Shown: positions 51,618 to 60,003 of the stretch, piece after piece
Layout: each line of letters starts with the position of its first letter
Numbering within the stretch: position 1 is the stretch's first letter
Source of the DNA: Burkholderiales bacterium
GTDB lineage: Bacteria; Pseudomonadota; Gammaproteobacteria; Burkholderiales; Burkholderiaceae_C
DNA length: 64,000 nt
Assembly (NCBI GenBank): GCA_017302655.1
Contig: JAFLDE010000004.1
Span: 33,177-97,176 of the forward strand
Direction: 5' to 3'
The notes under the pieces: model-generated
Seen by the model: the letters and a program-made list of their open reading frames with translations, nothing else
What the model was told of the DNA's origin: nothing
The model's database searches: none
Made by a program: the position numbers and the translations under genes

Positions 51618-52393
51618 CAGGAGGGACGCACGAGGCGGCTGAGTTGCTCGGCGTCGAAGTGCTCGTCGCAGGCAGCGTCGAGCGGCACGCAATCCTCGCG
51701 GGCCTCCGCGGCTTGCAACTTTTGGATGGCCGCCCAGAGAAGTGCGATCTGGTGCTCATGGCCGGAGGCGGAGTCGATCAAGCCCTTCATGGCGAGAGCG
51801 ACCGGGTCGTCGCCTTGCGTGACACCGTAGGCTGAGAAACCCATGCGCGCGGCGGCTTCCTCGCGCGCCTGTTCGCGGCTGGCTTCGATGATTCGCGCGG
51901 GGTTGCCCACTGCCGTGGCGCCGGGCGGCACTGCCTTCGTGACCACGGCGCCCGAGCCGATGCGCGCGCCCTCCCCCACCGTGAAGCCTCCGAGCACGCA
52001 GGCATTGGCGCCGACGACCACACCGCGCGCCAGGGTCGGGTGGCGCTTCGCGCCTTTCACCAAGGTGGTGCCCCCCAGGGTCACGCCCTGGTAGATGGTG
52101 ACGTCGTCATGCACCTCGGCCATTTCGCCAATGACCACGCCCATGCCGTGGTCGATGAAGACGCGGCGCCCGAACTGGGCGCCGGGATGGATTTCGATCC
52201 CGGTGAGCCAACGGTTCAGGTTCGAGATCCAGCGGGCCAGGGTGGTGAAGCCGTGCCGCCAGAACCAATGGGCGCGGCGGTGCAGGATCAGGGCATGCAG
52301 GCCCGGATAGCACAGCAACACCTCCCAACTCGACCGCGCGGCGGGGTCTCGTTCCAGGATGGTGGCGATGTCTTCATGAATGCGGCTGAACAT
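51617..52393 (-). CDS. cysE: Serine O-acetyltransferase
   Basis: 258 residues. Makes O-acetylserine for cysteine synthesis. The N-terminal helical part starts [19 protein letters not shown]; the left-handed beta-helix hexapeptide repeats include [26 protein letters not shown] and VTLGGTT. A non-standard C-terminal extension of about 80 residues (to [14 protein letters not shown]) follows; the regulatory Ile tail of E. coli CysE is missing. GGAG upstream. Confidence 0.94.
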   Translation of the reverse strand: MFSRIHEDIATILERDPAARSSWEVLLCYPGLHALILHRRAHWFWRHGFTTLARWISNLNRWLTGIEIHPGAQFGRRVFIDHGMGVVIGEMAEVHDDVTIYQGVTLGGTTLVKGAKRHPTLARGVVVGANACVLGGFTVGEGARIGSGAVVTKAVPPGATAVGNPARIIEASREQAREEAAARMGFSAYGVTQGDDPVALAMKGLIDSASGHEHQIALLWAAIQKLQAAEAREDCVPLDAACDEHFDAEQLSRLVRPS

Positions 52394-52445
52394 GGGTTCT
52401 CCAGAGGGCGGGCAGTGTAGGAAGGCGCGAGGTCAAGGGCGGCCT

Positions 52446-53210
52446 TCAACAACAGCGACGCTCGATGGCTCTGGCAATGCCGCGCAGGATGTGGATCTCC
52501 TCCTCCTGCAGCTGGGCGCGGTTCAGCAACTGGTTCAGACGCGGCATCAACTTCTTGGGGGCGGCCGGATCGAGGAATCCCAGCTTCACCAAGGCGCCCT
52601 GCCAGTGGGTGAGCAGACCCTGCACTGCGCGGGCGTCGGCCACGGCCGGTTCGGCCGTGCGCGGCTCCACCACGAATCCTCCCAGGCTCTGGCGCCGCTC
52701 GTAGGCCAGCAGTTGCACGGCCTGGCCGAGGTTCAGCGAGCCGTAATCGGGGGAGGTCGGGATGGAGAGCAGCGCGTGGCAGCGGTACACGTCCTCGTTG
52801 GCCATGCCGAAACGCTCGCTGCCAAACAGCAGCGCCACCGATCGCTGCGCCAATTGCGGCAGGTGCTCGCGCGGGGCATGGCAGGGCGGGCCGAAGTCAC
52901 GCGGCGTCATGGCGGTGCCCAGCAGACAGTCCACCCCGGTCAGCGCGTCTTCGAGGCGATCCACGACCGTGGCGCCGGCCAGCACATCGGCGGCGCCGCT
53001 GGCGAAGGCCAGGGTTTCCTCGTGCGTCAGCACGTCGGCGAAACGGGGCCTCACGAGCACCAGGTCATGAAAGCCCATGACCTTCATGGCGCGCGCGGCG
53101 GCGCCCACGTTGCCACGCTGGCTGGTTTCCAACAGGATGAAACGTGTGGTCTGCACGAGAGCCGGGCCTGCGGCCCTCAGTAGAATCCCGCCCCATTCTG
53201 CCGGGCGCAT
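52446..53210 (-). CDS. trmJ: tRNA (cytidine/uridine-2'-O-)-methyltransferase TrmJ
   Basis: About 254 residues from the ATG at 53210, or about 236 from a GTG at 53156, which fits the family start better but has no ribosome-binding site. SPOUT motifs: [35 protein letters not shown] and [19 protein letters not shown]. Modifies position 32 in the anticodon loop. Divergent from suhB, an arrangement seen in related bacteria. Confidence 0.93.
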   Translation of the reverse strand: MRPAEWGGILLRAAGPALVQTTRFILLETSQRGNVGAAARAMKVMGFHDLVLVRPRFADVLTHEETLAFASGAADVLAGATVVDRLEDALTGVDCLLGTAMTPRDFGPPCHAPREHLPQLAQRSVALLFGSERFGMANEDVYRCHALLSIPTSPDYGSLNLGQAVQLLAYERRQSLGGFVVEPRTAEPAVADARAVQGLLTHWQGALVKLGFLDPAAPKKLMPRLNQLLNRAQLQEEEIHILRGIARAIERRCC

Positions 53211-53275
53211 GGGTTCCCCCAAGCCGCGGCCGCTCTTTCTCCCTGCCAGCCCACCCTCTTCCCGCAAGGAAATCC

Positions 53276-54112
53276 ATGTCCTCTGCAGCGATGCATCCCA
53301 TGCTCAATGTGGCCGTGAAGGCCGCCCGCGCCGCCGGTTCCATCATCAACCGGGCTTCCCTGGACCTGGAGAGCATCAAGGTGGGCGCCAAAGGCGTGAA
53401 CGACTTCGTCACCGAGGTCGACCACGCGGCCGAGGCAGTCATCATCAAGACCCTGCTCGACGCCTACCCGCAGCACGCCATCCTGGCCGAAGAGTCCGGC
53501 AAGGAGCACGGCAACCAGCGCAGCGATTACCAATGGATCATCGATCCGCTGGACGGCACGACCAACTTCATCCATGGCCTGCCCGTCTATGCGGTGTCGA
53601 TCGCCCTGGCCTTCAAGGGTGTCGTGCAACAGGCGGTCGTCTACGACCCGACGCGCAACGACCTCTTCCATGCCAGCAAGGGGCGCGGCGCTTACCTGAA
53701 CGACAAGCGCCTGCGCGTCAGCCGCCGTACCCGACTGGCCGACGCCCTAGTGGGCACCGGCTTTCCTTTCCGAAAGGGCGACAACTTCCAGCGCTACCTC
53801 AAGCTGTTCGAAGCCGTGATGCAGCAGACCGCCGGCGTGCGCCGCCCGGGCGCGGCCAGCTTGGACCTCTGCTATGTCGCCGCGGGTTGGTACGACGCCT
53901 TTTTTGAGACTGGGCTGTCGCCCTGGGACGTGGCGGCTGGCTCGCTGATCATCACCGAAGCGGGTGGCCTGGTGGGCAACTTCACCGGCGAGGCTGATTT
54001 CCTGCACCAGCGCGAATTGTTGGCCGGCTCGCCAAAGATCTACGCGCAGTTGGTGACGCTGCTGCAACCCTACAGTCGCGTCATCTCCAGCGAAGACAGC
54101 AGCCCGGAGTGA
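53276..54112 (+). CDS. suhB: Inositol monophosphatase family protein SuhB
   Basis: 278 residues from the ATG at 53276 (AAGGA upstream); an ATG at 53291 is also possible. Metal sites: Glu in [27 protein letters not shown] and the late Asp in [11 protein letters not shown]. SuhB also acts in rRNA transcription antitermination with Nus factors. It is convergent with the REC-Hpt gene, 3 bp away. Confidence 0.95.
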   Translation: MSSAAMHPMLNVAVKAARAAGSIINRASLDLESIKVGAKGVNDFVTEVDHAAEAVIIKTLLDAYPQHAILAEESGKEHGNQRSDYQWIIDPLDGTTNFIHGLPVYAVSIALAFKGVVQQAVVYDPTRNDLFHASKGRGAYLNDKRLRVSRRTRLADALVGTGFPFRKGDNFQRYLKLFEAVMQQTAGVRRPGAASLDLCYVAAGWYDAFFETGLSPWDVAAGSLIITEAGGLVGNFTGEADFLHQRELLAGSPKIYAQLVTLLQPYSRVISSEDSSPE

Positions 54113-54115
54113 TCC

Positions 54116-54838
54116 TCAGCGGAGCGGCGGAAGACGCTCCGCCAGCACCTTCAGCGCTGCGCTGAGGCCTTCCCACCGGGCTTGGCCGTCGGGCGGCCAA
54201 GTGGCTTCGGCGCAGGCACGCTCCAGTTGGAGCGCCATTTCAGCCTCGGCGTGCGCACGCAGCAAGCGAAGGCTCCCTTTGAGGTTGTGCGCCACACGGC
54301 GCAGGTGGCCGGTGTCCGAGGCCGCGCACGCGCGATCACCCTCGCGAAGGTCCTGCGGCCACTGCAGCAGACAGGACTCGGTGAACGCGCCTCGGAGCGC
54401 TTCATCACCAGCAAATGGGTCTGCCTCTGACAGCCCCTGCCGTACGGTCTGGCCGCCCTGTGGGCTTGCCAGCATGTCCTTCACACCAGCCACGAAGTCC
54501 GCCAACGACATGGGCTTGGTGAAGACACGCTCAACCCCCAAGGCCTGCAGCCGCACCTGTCCCTCCTGCCCGACCCCTGCACTGAATACGGCCAGCCTCG
54601 CACAGCCCCGCAACTGCGGGCGATCCTGCAGAACGGCCAACAAATCGAAGCCCGACTGGCCAGGCATCATCAGGTCGGTGATCAGAAGCTGCACGGGGCC
54701 GACTGCCAGCACACCAAGCGCCTCGGTCACCGACTCGCAGGCCAGCAACTCGATTGGCTCGTCTTCCAGAGCCAGGGCAACGAGCGAGCGAATCGGCGCG
54801 TCGTCCTCCACCAACAGCACGCGGGGCTTGGTACTCAC
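54116..54838 (-). CDS. Response regulator with C-terminal Hpt domain
   Basis: 240 residues from a GTG at 54838, 7 bp after the upstream stop. The receiver (about 5-125) has E/D pair in VLLVEDDAP, the phospho-Asp in LLITDLMMPG, Ser/Thr in AVFSAG and Lys in VFTKPMSL. The C-terminal Hpt helix bundle carries HNLKGSLRLLRAHAEAEM, with phospho-accepting His. There is no DNA-binding or enzyme output domain, so it probably works as a relay or phosphate sink between the cluster's kinase and receivers. Same strand as the excisionase-fold REC protein. Confidence 0.88.
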   Translation of the reverse strand: MSTKPRVLLVEDDAPIRSLVALALEDEPIELLACESVTEALGVLAVGPVQLLITDLMMPGQSGFDLLAVLQDRPQLRGCARLAVFSAGVGQEGQVRLQALGVERVFTKPMSLADFVAGVKDMLASPQGGQTVRQGLSEADPFAGDEALRGAFTESCLLQWPQDLREGDRACAASDTGHLRRVAHNLKGSLRLLRAHAEAEMALQLERACAEATWPPDGQARWEGLSAALKVLAERLPPLR

Positions 54839-54845
54839 GACGCGA

Positions 54846-55466
54846 TCAAGCAGGCGCCAATGCGGCGGCCAGAACGCCGGGCAGGTCTTGCACGAGGCGC
54901 GGTTTGTGCACGACCGGAAGCCCCTCCAGAGCGAAGGCGTAAGGCACCAGGTCGGCTGGTTCGAGAGAGGTGAGGACCACCAAGCGCGACTTGGCAAAGG
55001 CGGGTTGCGAGCGAAGGCTGGAGATCAAGGTGGCGCCGTCCATGCCCGGCAACAAGATGTCGATCAGCAACACATCCGGCTGAAGCTGCCCTGCCATCGC
55101 CAAGCCGGCAAATCCATCGTCAGCCAAATGCAACTCGACCTCTGGATGGCGCTGACGCAGCAGCAGGGACACCAGGTTCTGGAAGTGCCGCGAGTCCTCG
55201 ATGTAGAGCAGCTTGCGAGGCGCAGCTGTCTTGTTGCCGCGCGCAATTTCGACGGCCGCCGCGCCGGGAGCACCGGTCTGTCGCTGTGAAAGCCAAGCCT
55301 CCACCGAGGCTCGGCTGATGCGGCGATGACCACCCGGCGTGCGCCAGGCTTGCAACTCGCCCCTATCCACCATCAGTTGCACCGAGCGCACCGCCATGCC
55401 AAGTTGGCGCGCGACATCCAAGGTGCTGAGGGCTTGTCCGTCGTTTGCTTCATCCACGGGGTTCAT
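54846..55466 (-). CDS. Excisionase/MerR-fold DNA-binding protein with receiver domain
   Basis: 206 residues from the ATG at 55466 (an ATG at 55484 would add 6). The N-terminal HTH_17-type domain reads LSTLDVARQLGMAVRSVQLM then DRGELQAWRTPGGHRRISR. A linker leads to a receiver with LLYIEDSRHFQ, phospho-Asp in LLIDILLPGMDG, Thr in VVLTSLE and Lys in VVHKPRL. An excisionase-type DNA-binding head on a receiver is uncommon; the order is reversed compared with OmpR/NarL regulators. It is the only obvious transcription factor of the cluster and probably controls the divergent promoter region. Confidence 0.88.
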   Translation of the reverse strand: MNPVDEANDGQALSTLDVARQLGMAVRSVQLMVDRGELQAWRTPGGHRRISRASVEAWLSQRQTGAPGAAAVEIARGNKTAAPRKLLYIEDSRHFQNLVSLLLRQRHPEVELHLADDGFAGLAMAGQLQPDVLLIDILLPGMDGATLISSLRSQPAFAKSRLVVLTSLEPADLVPYAFALEGLPVVHKPRLVQDLPGVLAAALAPA

Positions 55467-55493
55467 GCGTGCATTATTCATCATATTTATCGA

Positions 55494-55521
55494 TTGACAA
55501 CGTCGAATTGCATAATATCAT
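55494..55521 (+). promoter_or_regulatory. Promoter in the divergent AT-rich signalling-cluster spacer
   Basis: TTGACA (55494-55499), a perfect -35, and TATCAT (55516-55521) 16 bp later, 31 bp before the GTG of the REC gene. The whole spacer 55467-55552 is strikingly AT-rich for this genome and also serves the divergent excisionase-REC gene. Confidence 0.6.
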
Positions 55522-55552
55522 TTTTATCACATCAGCTCTGGGGTGCATCACC

Positions 55553-55942
55553 GTGGCCCAATCCAATGCCGTCATTCTTCTGGTCGAAGACCACGCCGAC
55601 ATCCGCCGCCTCGTGCGCATGACGCTCGAAATGGAGCCGTGCACCGTCCTGGAAGCGGGAGATGTCCAGGAAGCGACCGCTTTGCTGAACACCTGCCGCC
55701 CCGATCTGGCGCTGCTGGACGTCATGTTGCCCGGCCCGCGGAACGGCCTCAGCCTGTGTGCCGAACTGCGAGCGTCCTTTCCAGATTTGCCGATTCTCAT
55801 GCTGTCTGCTTTGCATGCCCCCTCCGACCGGGACGCCGGCTCCAGTGCAGGGGCCACTGACTACCTGTCGAAGCCCTTCAGTCCCCTGGGCCTCCTGGAC
55901 CGCGTTCGCGCCCTCCTTCCCTCACCTGCGAGCCAGCCATGA
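55553..55942 (+). CDS. Stand-alone receiver-domain response regulator
   Basis: 129 residues from a GTG at 55553 (GGGG about 10 nt upstream). Complete receiver: E/D pair in ILLVEDHADIRRLV, phospho-Asp in LALLDVMLPG, Ser/Thr in LMLSALH and Lys in YLSKPFSPLG. No output domain. The stop overlaps the HD-GYP start as ATGA, so the two are made together. In effect this is a split RpfG-type receiver / HD-GYP pair. Confidence 0.9.
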   Translation: MAQSNAVILLVEDHADIRRLVRMTLEMEPCTVLEAGDVQEATALLNTCRPDLALLDVMLPGPRNGLSLCAELRASFPDLPILMLSALHAPSDRDAGSSAGATDYLSKPFSPLGLLDRVRALLPSPASQP

Positions 55943-56718
55943 GTTCCCGCGAGGAGACCACGTCATTCAGCGAGCAGGCCAGTCGCCAGATGGAAGCCCT
56001 GCTGGGTGACCTCGGACGCATGTACAAAGAGCGCAACGACGCCTTGAGAGAGGTCGCACTGGCCCACCACGAGGCCTTGATGCGTCTGGCTCGGGCGGCT
56101 GAACTGCGCGACGACGACACCGGCGTGCACATCGTGCGCATCGGGCGCCTGGCCGAGACCTTGGCGCTGGCCCTGGGCAGCGAGCCCGCGTGGGCCACCC
56201 AGCTGCGTCATGCCGCGCCCATGCACGACCTGGGCAAGCTGGGCATCCCCGACGCCGTCCTGAAGAAGCCTGGCTCGCTGAGTCCGGAAGAGCGGCGCGA
56301 GATGAACGAGCATCCCCGCATCGGCGCAGAAATCCTGGGCCGATCGCGCATCGGTTTGTTTCGCCTCGCTGCGGAGGTTGCCTACACCCACCACGAGCGC
56401 TGGGACGGCGCCGGCTATCCCAATGGTCTGTCGGGCGAGGACATTCCACTTTCTGGGCGCATCGTGGCCGTCGTGGACTTCTACGACGCCCTGCGCATGG
56501 ATCGCTGCTACCGCCCCGCCTTCAGCGAAGCAGACACGCTCGACATGCTCAGGGGCCAGCGTGGCAAGGCATTCGATCCCCACATCGTTGACGTCTTTCT
56601 CGCCCACTCCGAGTCCATCGCCTCGCTTCGCGACAGCTTGAACGACGCCAAGCTCGACTTCGACGATCTGATGGCCCAAGCCCCTGAGCAACTGAGCGAT
56701 CTCTTCACCACCCCTTAA
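55939..56718 (+). CDS. HD-GYP domain protein, probable c-di-GMP phosphodiesterase
   Basis: 259 residues. An N-terminal helical segment (EALLGDLGRMYKERNDALREV) leads to the HD-GYP domain: LRDDDTGVHIVRIGRLAE, the HD pair in PMHDLGKLGIPDAVL, HHERWDGAGYPNGLSGEDIP with the GYP signature, and VAVVDFYDALRMDRCYRPAF. All ligands seem present, so c-di-GMP breakdown is likely. The receiver usually fused to such domains is encoded by the gene just before it. Confidence 0.92.
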   Translation: MSSREETTSFSEQASRQMEALLGDLGRMYKERNDALREVALAHHEALMRLARAAELRDDDTGVHIVRIGRLAETLALALGSEPAWATQLRHAAPMHDLGKLGIPDAVLKKPGSLSPEERREMNEHPRIGAEILGRSRIGLFRLAAEVAYTHHERWDGAGYPNGLSGEDIPLSGRIVAVVDFYDALRMDRCYRPAFSEADTLDMLRGQRGKAFDPHIVDVFLAHSESIASLRDSLNDAKLDFDDLMAQAPEQLSDLFTTP

Positions 56719-56730
56719 GCTGCACGCACC

Positions 56731-57537
56731 ATGCGCTTCCGCCAAGCCTTTCGCCATTTCGTGCTGCCCGTATTGGGTGGCTTGCTCTGTCTCCAAGCCT
56801 CGGCCGGCCCCACTCTGCAGCGCATCCAAGCGCGGGGTGAGGTCAACGTGTGCATCTGGCCCGATTACTACGGCATCAGCCTGCGTCACCCTGCCACGCA
56901 GCAGCTGACAGGTTTGGACGTCGATCTGGCCCGCGCCCTGGCACAGGACCTGAAGGCGGAGGTGCGCTGGGTCGACTCCTCGTTCGTGACGCTGGTGGAT
57001 GACCTGCTGAAGCAGCGTTGCGACGTCGCCATGTTCGCCGTCGGCATGCTGCCCGCCCGCATGGAGAAGCTGCGCTTCAGCCGCCCTTACCTCCAGAGTG
57101 ACATCTACGCCGTGAGCACCCGCACCAGCCGCGTCGTTCGCCGTTGGGATGACATCGACCAGCCGGGCGTGAACGTGGCGGTACAGGCCGGCACCTTCAT
57201 GGAGCCTGTGATGCAGCAGCACCTGAAGCATGCGCGCCTGGTTCGCGTCAGTCCGCCGGCAACACGCGAGCGAGAACTGGAGTCGGGTCGTGTCGACGTC
57301 TTCATGACCGACTACCCCTACAGCCGGCGTCTGCTTGACAACGCCGACTGGGCCCAACTCATCTCTTCGCCGAGGCCCTTTCACGTGCTTCCGTATGCCT
57401 ACCCGGTAGCCCCCGGTGACGACGAGTGGCATGCCACCGTGGACGCTTTCGTCGCCCGCATCCAGGGCGATGGACGCCTGGCCGCCGCAGCGCGCCGTCA
57501 CGGGCTCACCCCCATCGTGGTCAAGGGTCGAGAGTAA
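56731..57537 (+). CDS. Periplasmic solute-binding protein (SBP_bac_3), no transporter
   Basis: 268 residues. The signal peptide ends near LCLQASA. The amino-acid-binding-protein fold shows in RIQARGEVNVCIWPDYYGIS, LTGLDVDLARALAQDLKAEV, CDVAMFAVGMLPARMEKLRFSRPY and RELESGRVDVFMTDYPYSRR. No ABC permease or ATPase lies nearby. It sits between HD-GYP and sensor-kinase genes with short gaps (12 and 30 bp), so a role as ligand sensor for the kinase is more likely than import. Confidence 0.9.
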   Translation: MRFRQAFRHFVLPVLGGLLCLQASAGPTLQRIQARGEVNVCIWPDYYGISLRHPATQQLTGLDVDLARALAQDLKAEVRWVDSSFVTLVDDLLKQRCDVAMFAVGMLPARMEKLRFSRPYLQSDIYAVSTRTSRVVRRWDDIDQPGVNVAVQAGTFMEPVMQQHLKHARLVRVSPPATRERELESGRVDVFMTDYPYSRRLLDNADWAQLISSPRPFHVLPYAYPVAPGDDEWHATVDAFVARIQGDGRLAAAARRHGLTPIVVKGRE

Positions 57538-57567
57538 GCGCGCACTGAGGCAAGGCCATCCGCGGTC

Positions 57568-60003
57568 ATGAAAACGCTCCTGCACCGCGCTGCTGCTGCG
57601 CTCACTTTGCTGATGGTGCTCGGCTTGGCGCTCGTGGCGCGCTTTGACTGGATTCGCTTCGAGGGCACGCTGAACCAACGCCAGACCCTCTTGGCCCGAG
57701 TGCTGGCGGACCAGACGAGTCGATATCTCGACCTGGCCGTGCTCGCCGGGGCACAAACCGGCTTGCGCCTGTTGGAAGACGGGCGAAGCGACGAATCGTC
57801 GCAGAGCCAGGCCTTGCGAACGGCGCTCGCCTACCAGGGCGAGGTTCGAGCGCTCACGCTCATCGACGAGACCGGACTGGTGCTAGCCAGCACCGAAGCG
57901 GCTGATGTCGGTCTGCGGCTGCCCCTCGACGCCTGGCGCAAGAACGCCTACCCCAATCGCCAGGGCGCGTGGTTGGGCCCTTTGCTTCATGTGCGCGGGC
58001 TCGCGGACCTGCAGGGCGGCCCGGTGCCCCCAGGGCGCGAACTGCTTCCCCTGCTGCAAAGCATCAGCTCAGGCGACCGAGGCTGGTTGCTGCTTACGCA
58101 GCTGAACCCGGAACGCTTTGCCACCGACCAGTTGCAGACCCTTTCGGGCCAACAGGATGCCGTCGCCTTGTTGCTGCGCACGGACGGTCAACCCATCGTG
58201 GGCTCCGTCGAAATCTCCGCATCCGCCAGCTGGGGCAAGCTGGCGCCTCTCACCCGATTCCTGCCCGCTCAGGAGTTTGGCCAATGGAGCGGGGATGGCC
58301 TGCGACCCGGCACGCAGCACGCCGCGTTCCGCCTGGTGCGTGGATGGCCACTCTTGACCGTCGTCGAGAGCGGTCAATCCGACGCGATTCGCGCGTGGTG
58401 GGACCAATCGGGAGACTTGCTGCTGGCCTGCGCGCTGGCAGGAGCGGCTCTCATCGCCGCACTCTTGCTGGCAGCGCGCGTGCAGTCTGGGCGAGAGCAC
58501 GCCCTGGTGCAGCGCGACCACGCCCGAGCCGAGGCGACGGCCCGCGAAGAGCAACTCCAGGTCATCGTGCAAAGCCTTCAAGAAGCCGTGTTTCGAACCG
58601 ACGAGGACGGCCGGGTCGCCTTTGTGAGCGATCAGGTGGAGCGGCTCACAGGTCGCATGGCGGCGGCCTGGGTAGGACGACCACTGGTCGAACTGGCGGC
58701 GCTGCCCCAGCGTGCCAAGCTCGCAGCGCTCATGAACGAGGGCAGCCAGCAAGCGACCGCTCAGGAAGCCAAGCGCATGCTGCTGGACTTTCAGGACCCC
58801 GACAACGACCAGGTCCATTTCCTGGACATCAGCTTGCGAGCGCTGCGCCGCGATGGAAGGCTGCTGGGCTACGCCGGCAGCTTGGGCGACGCCACCGGGC
58901 GAGTGCGCGCTCAGCGCTCGTTGCAAGCGCAACTCTCCTTCCTGCAGCAAGAGCTGGAGGTGAGCCCCTTGCCCACGTCGGTGGTGGACCTGCAGCACCG
59001 CTATGTGTTCGTCAATCATGCCTGGGAGCAGTTCCACGGCCGCGACCGCAGCGAGGTCCTGGGCACCCTGGTGGGCTTCGGGCTCAGCGCAGCACAGCGC
59101 AGCCTGCACGAGAGCATGGATGCGGAGCTGGTGACCAGCGGCAAACCGGTTCGCTATGAGGCCAGGATGCCCGGCATCGACGGGCGTGAACACGACCTGA
59201 TCGTCTTCAAGATCCTGCTTCCCGGAGATTCGCAGCAAGGTCCACGCATCGTCACCAAAACCCTAGACGTGACCGAACTGCGCGACGCCGAGCGGGCCAA
59301 CCGCGACGCACGGGAAGCTGCCGAGGAGGCCTCCAAGCTCAAGAGCGAATTCATCGCCAACATCAGCCACGAGTTGCGCACGCCGCTGCAGTCCATCATC
59401 GGCTTCTCGGAGCTCGGTGGCGCCAGGTCCGCAGAGCAACCACGCCTTCAGCGCATGTTCGTCGACATCCATGGCGCCGGTCGGCGCATGCTCCATCTGG
59501 TGAACGACCTGCTGGACGTGGCCAGACTGGACAGCAGCGTGGGCTCCATTCAGCTGCAGGACGCCGAACTCTCGTCCCTGATCGCACCCGTGGCTGAAGA
59601 GTTGGCCCCTCTGCTGACCGCCCGCTCGCTGACGCTTTCCGTGGACATGCCCACGCAAGCGACGCAGTTGCGGGTCGACGCCGCTCGGCTGCAACAGGTG
59701 CTGCGCAACCTGCTGGCCAACGCCATCAAGTTCTCGCCACCCGGCTCGCACATCACCTTGCGTGCCCATGGCGCGAATGGCGGCTTGTGCTTCCAGGTCG
59801 ATGACGAAGGGCCGGGCATCCCTGAGGCGGAGCTGGAGGCCATCTTCGAGCCTTTCACCCAGTCCAGTCGCACCAAGGACGGCTCAGGTGGCACGGGCTT
59901 GGGTCTGACCATCAGCCGCAAGATCGCTCAGGCACATGGAGGCCGGCTCTGGGCTGAAAACCGCCAAGAGGGCGGCGCGCGTTTCGTGCTCGAGCTTCCC
60001 TAG
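57568..60003 (+). CDS. Sensor histidine kinase with periplasmic domain and PAS domains
   Basis: 811 residues. TM1 (LTLLMVLGLALVARF), a periplasmic domain of about 255 residues, and TM2 (LLACALAGAALIAALLLAA). Two PAS domains follow (about 325-445 and 465-575). The kinase core has phospho-acceptor His in FIANISHELRTPLQSIIGFSEL, N-box VLRNLLANAIKFS, DEGPGIPEAELEAIFEPF and SGGTGLGLTISRKIAQAHGG. No receiver or Hpt is fused, so it must signal to the separate receivers in the cluster. Its TAG stop shares the CTAG with the convergent EAL gene. Confidence 0.94.
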   Translation: MKTLLHRAAAALTLLMVLGLALVARFDWIRFEGTLNQRQTLLARVLADQTSRYLDLAVLAGAQTGLRLLEDGRSDESSQSQALRTALAYQGEVRALTLIDETGLVLASTEAADVGLRLPLDAWRKNAYPNRQGAWLGPLLHVRGLADLQGGPVPPGRELLPLLQSISSGDRGWLLLTQLNPERFATDQLQTLSGQQDAVALLLRTDGQPIVGSVEISASASWGKLAPLTRFLPAQEFGQWSGDGLRPGTQHAAFRLVRGWPLLTVVESGQSDAIRAWWDQSGDLLLACALAGAALIAALLLAARVQSGREHALVQRDHARAEATAREEQLQVIVQSLQEAVFRTDEDGRVAFVSDQVERLTGRMAAAWVGRPLVELAALPQRAKLAALMNEGSQQATAQEAKRMLLDFQDPDNDQVHFLDISLRALRRDGRLLGYAGSLGDATGRVRAQRSLQAQLSFLQQELEVSPLPTSVVDLQHRYVFVNHAWEQFHGRDRSEVLGTLVGFGLSAAQRSLHESMDAELVTSGKPVRYEARMPGIDGREHDLIVFKILLPGDSQQGPRIVTKTLDVTELRDAERANRDAREAAEEASKLKSEFIANISHELRTPLQSIIGFSELGGARSAEQPRLQRMFVDIHGAGRRMLHLVNDLLDVARLDSSVGSIQLQDAELSSLIAPVAEELAPLLTARSLTLSVDMPTQATQLRVDAARLQQVLRNLLANAIKFSPPGSHITLRAHGANGGLCFQVDDEGPGIPEAELEAIFEPFTQSSRTKDGSGGTGLGLTISRKIAQAHGGRLWAENRQEGGARFVLELP

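Noticed and set aside
55963-57756. 597-codon minus-strand frame across HD-GYP, binding-protein and kinase genes
   Set aside because: It spans three real genes on the other strand and has the composition of a GC-driven shadow.
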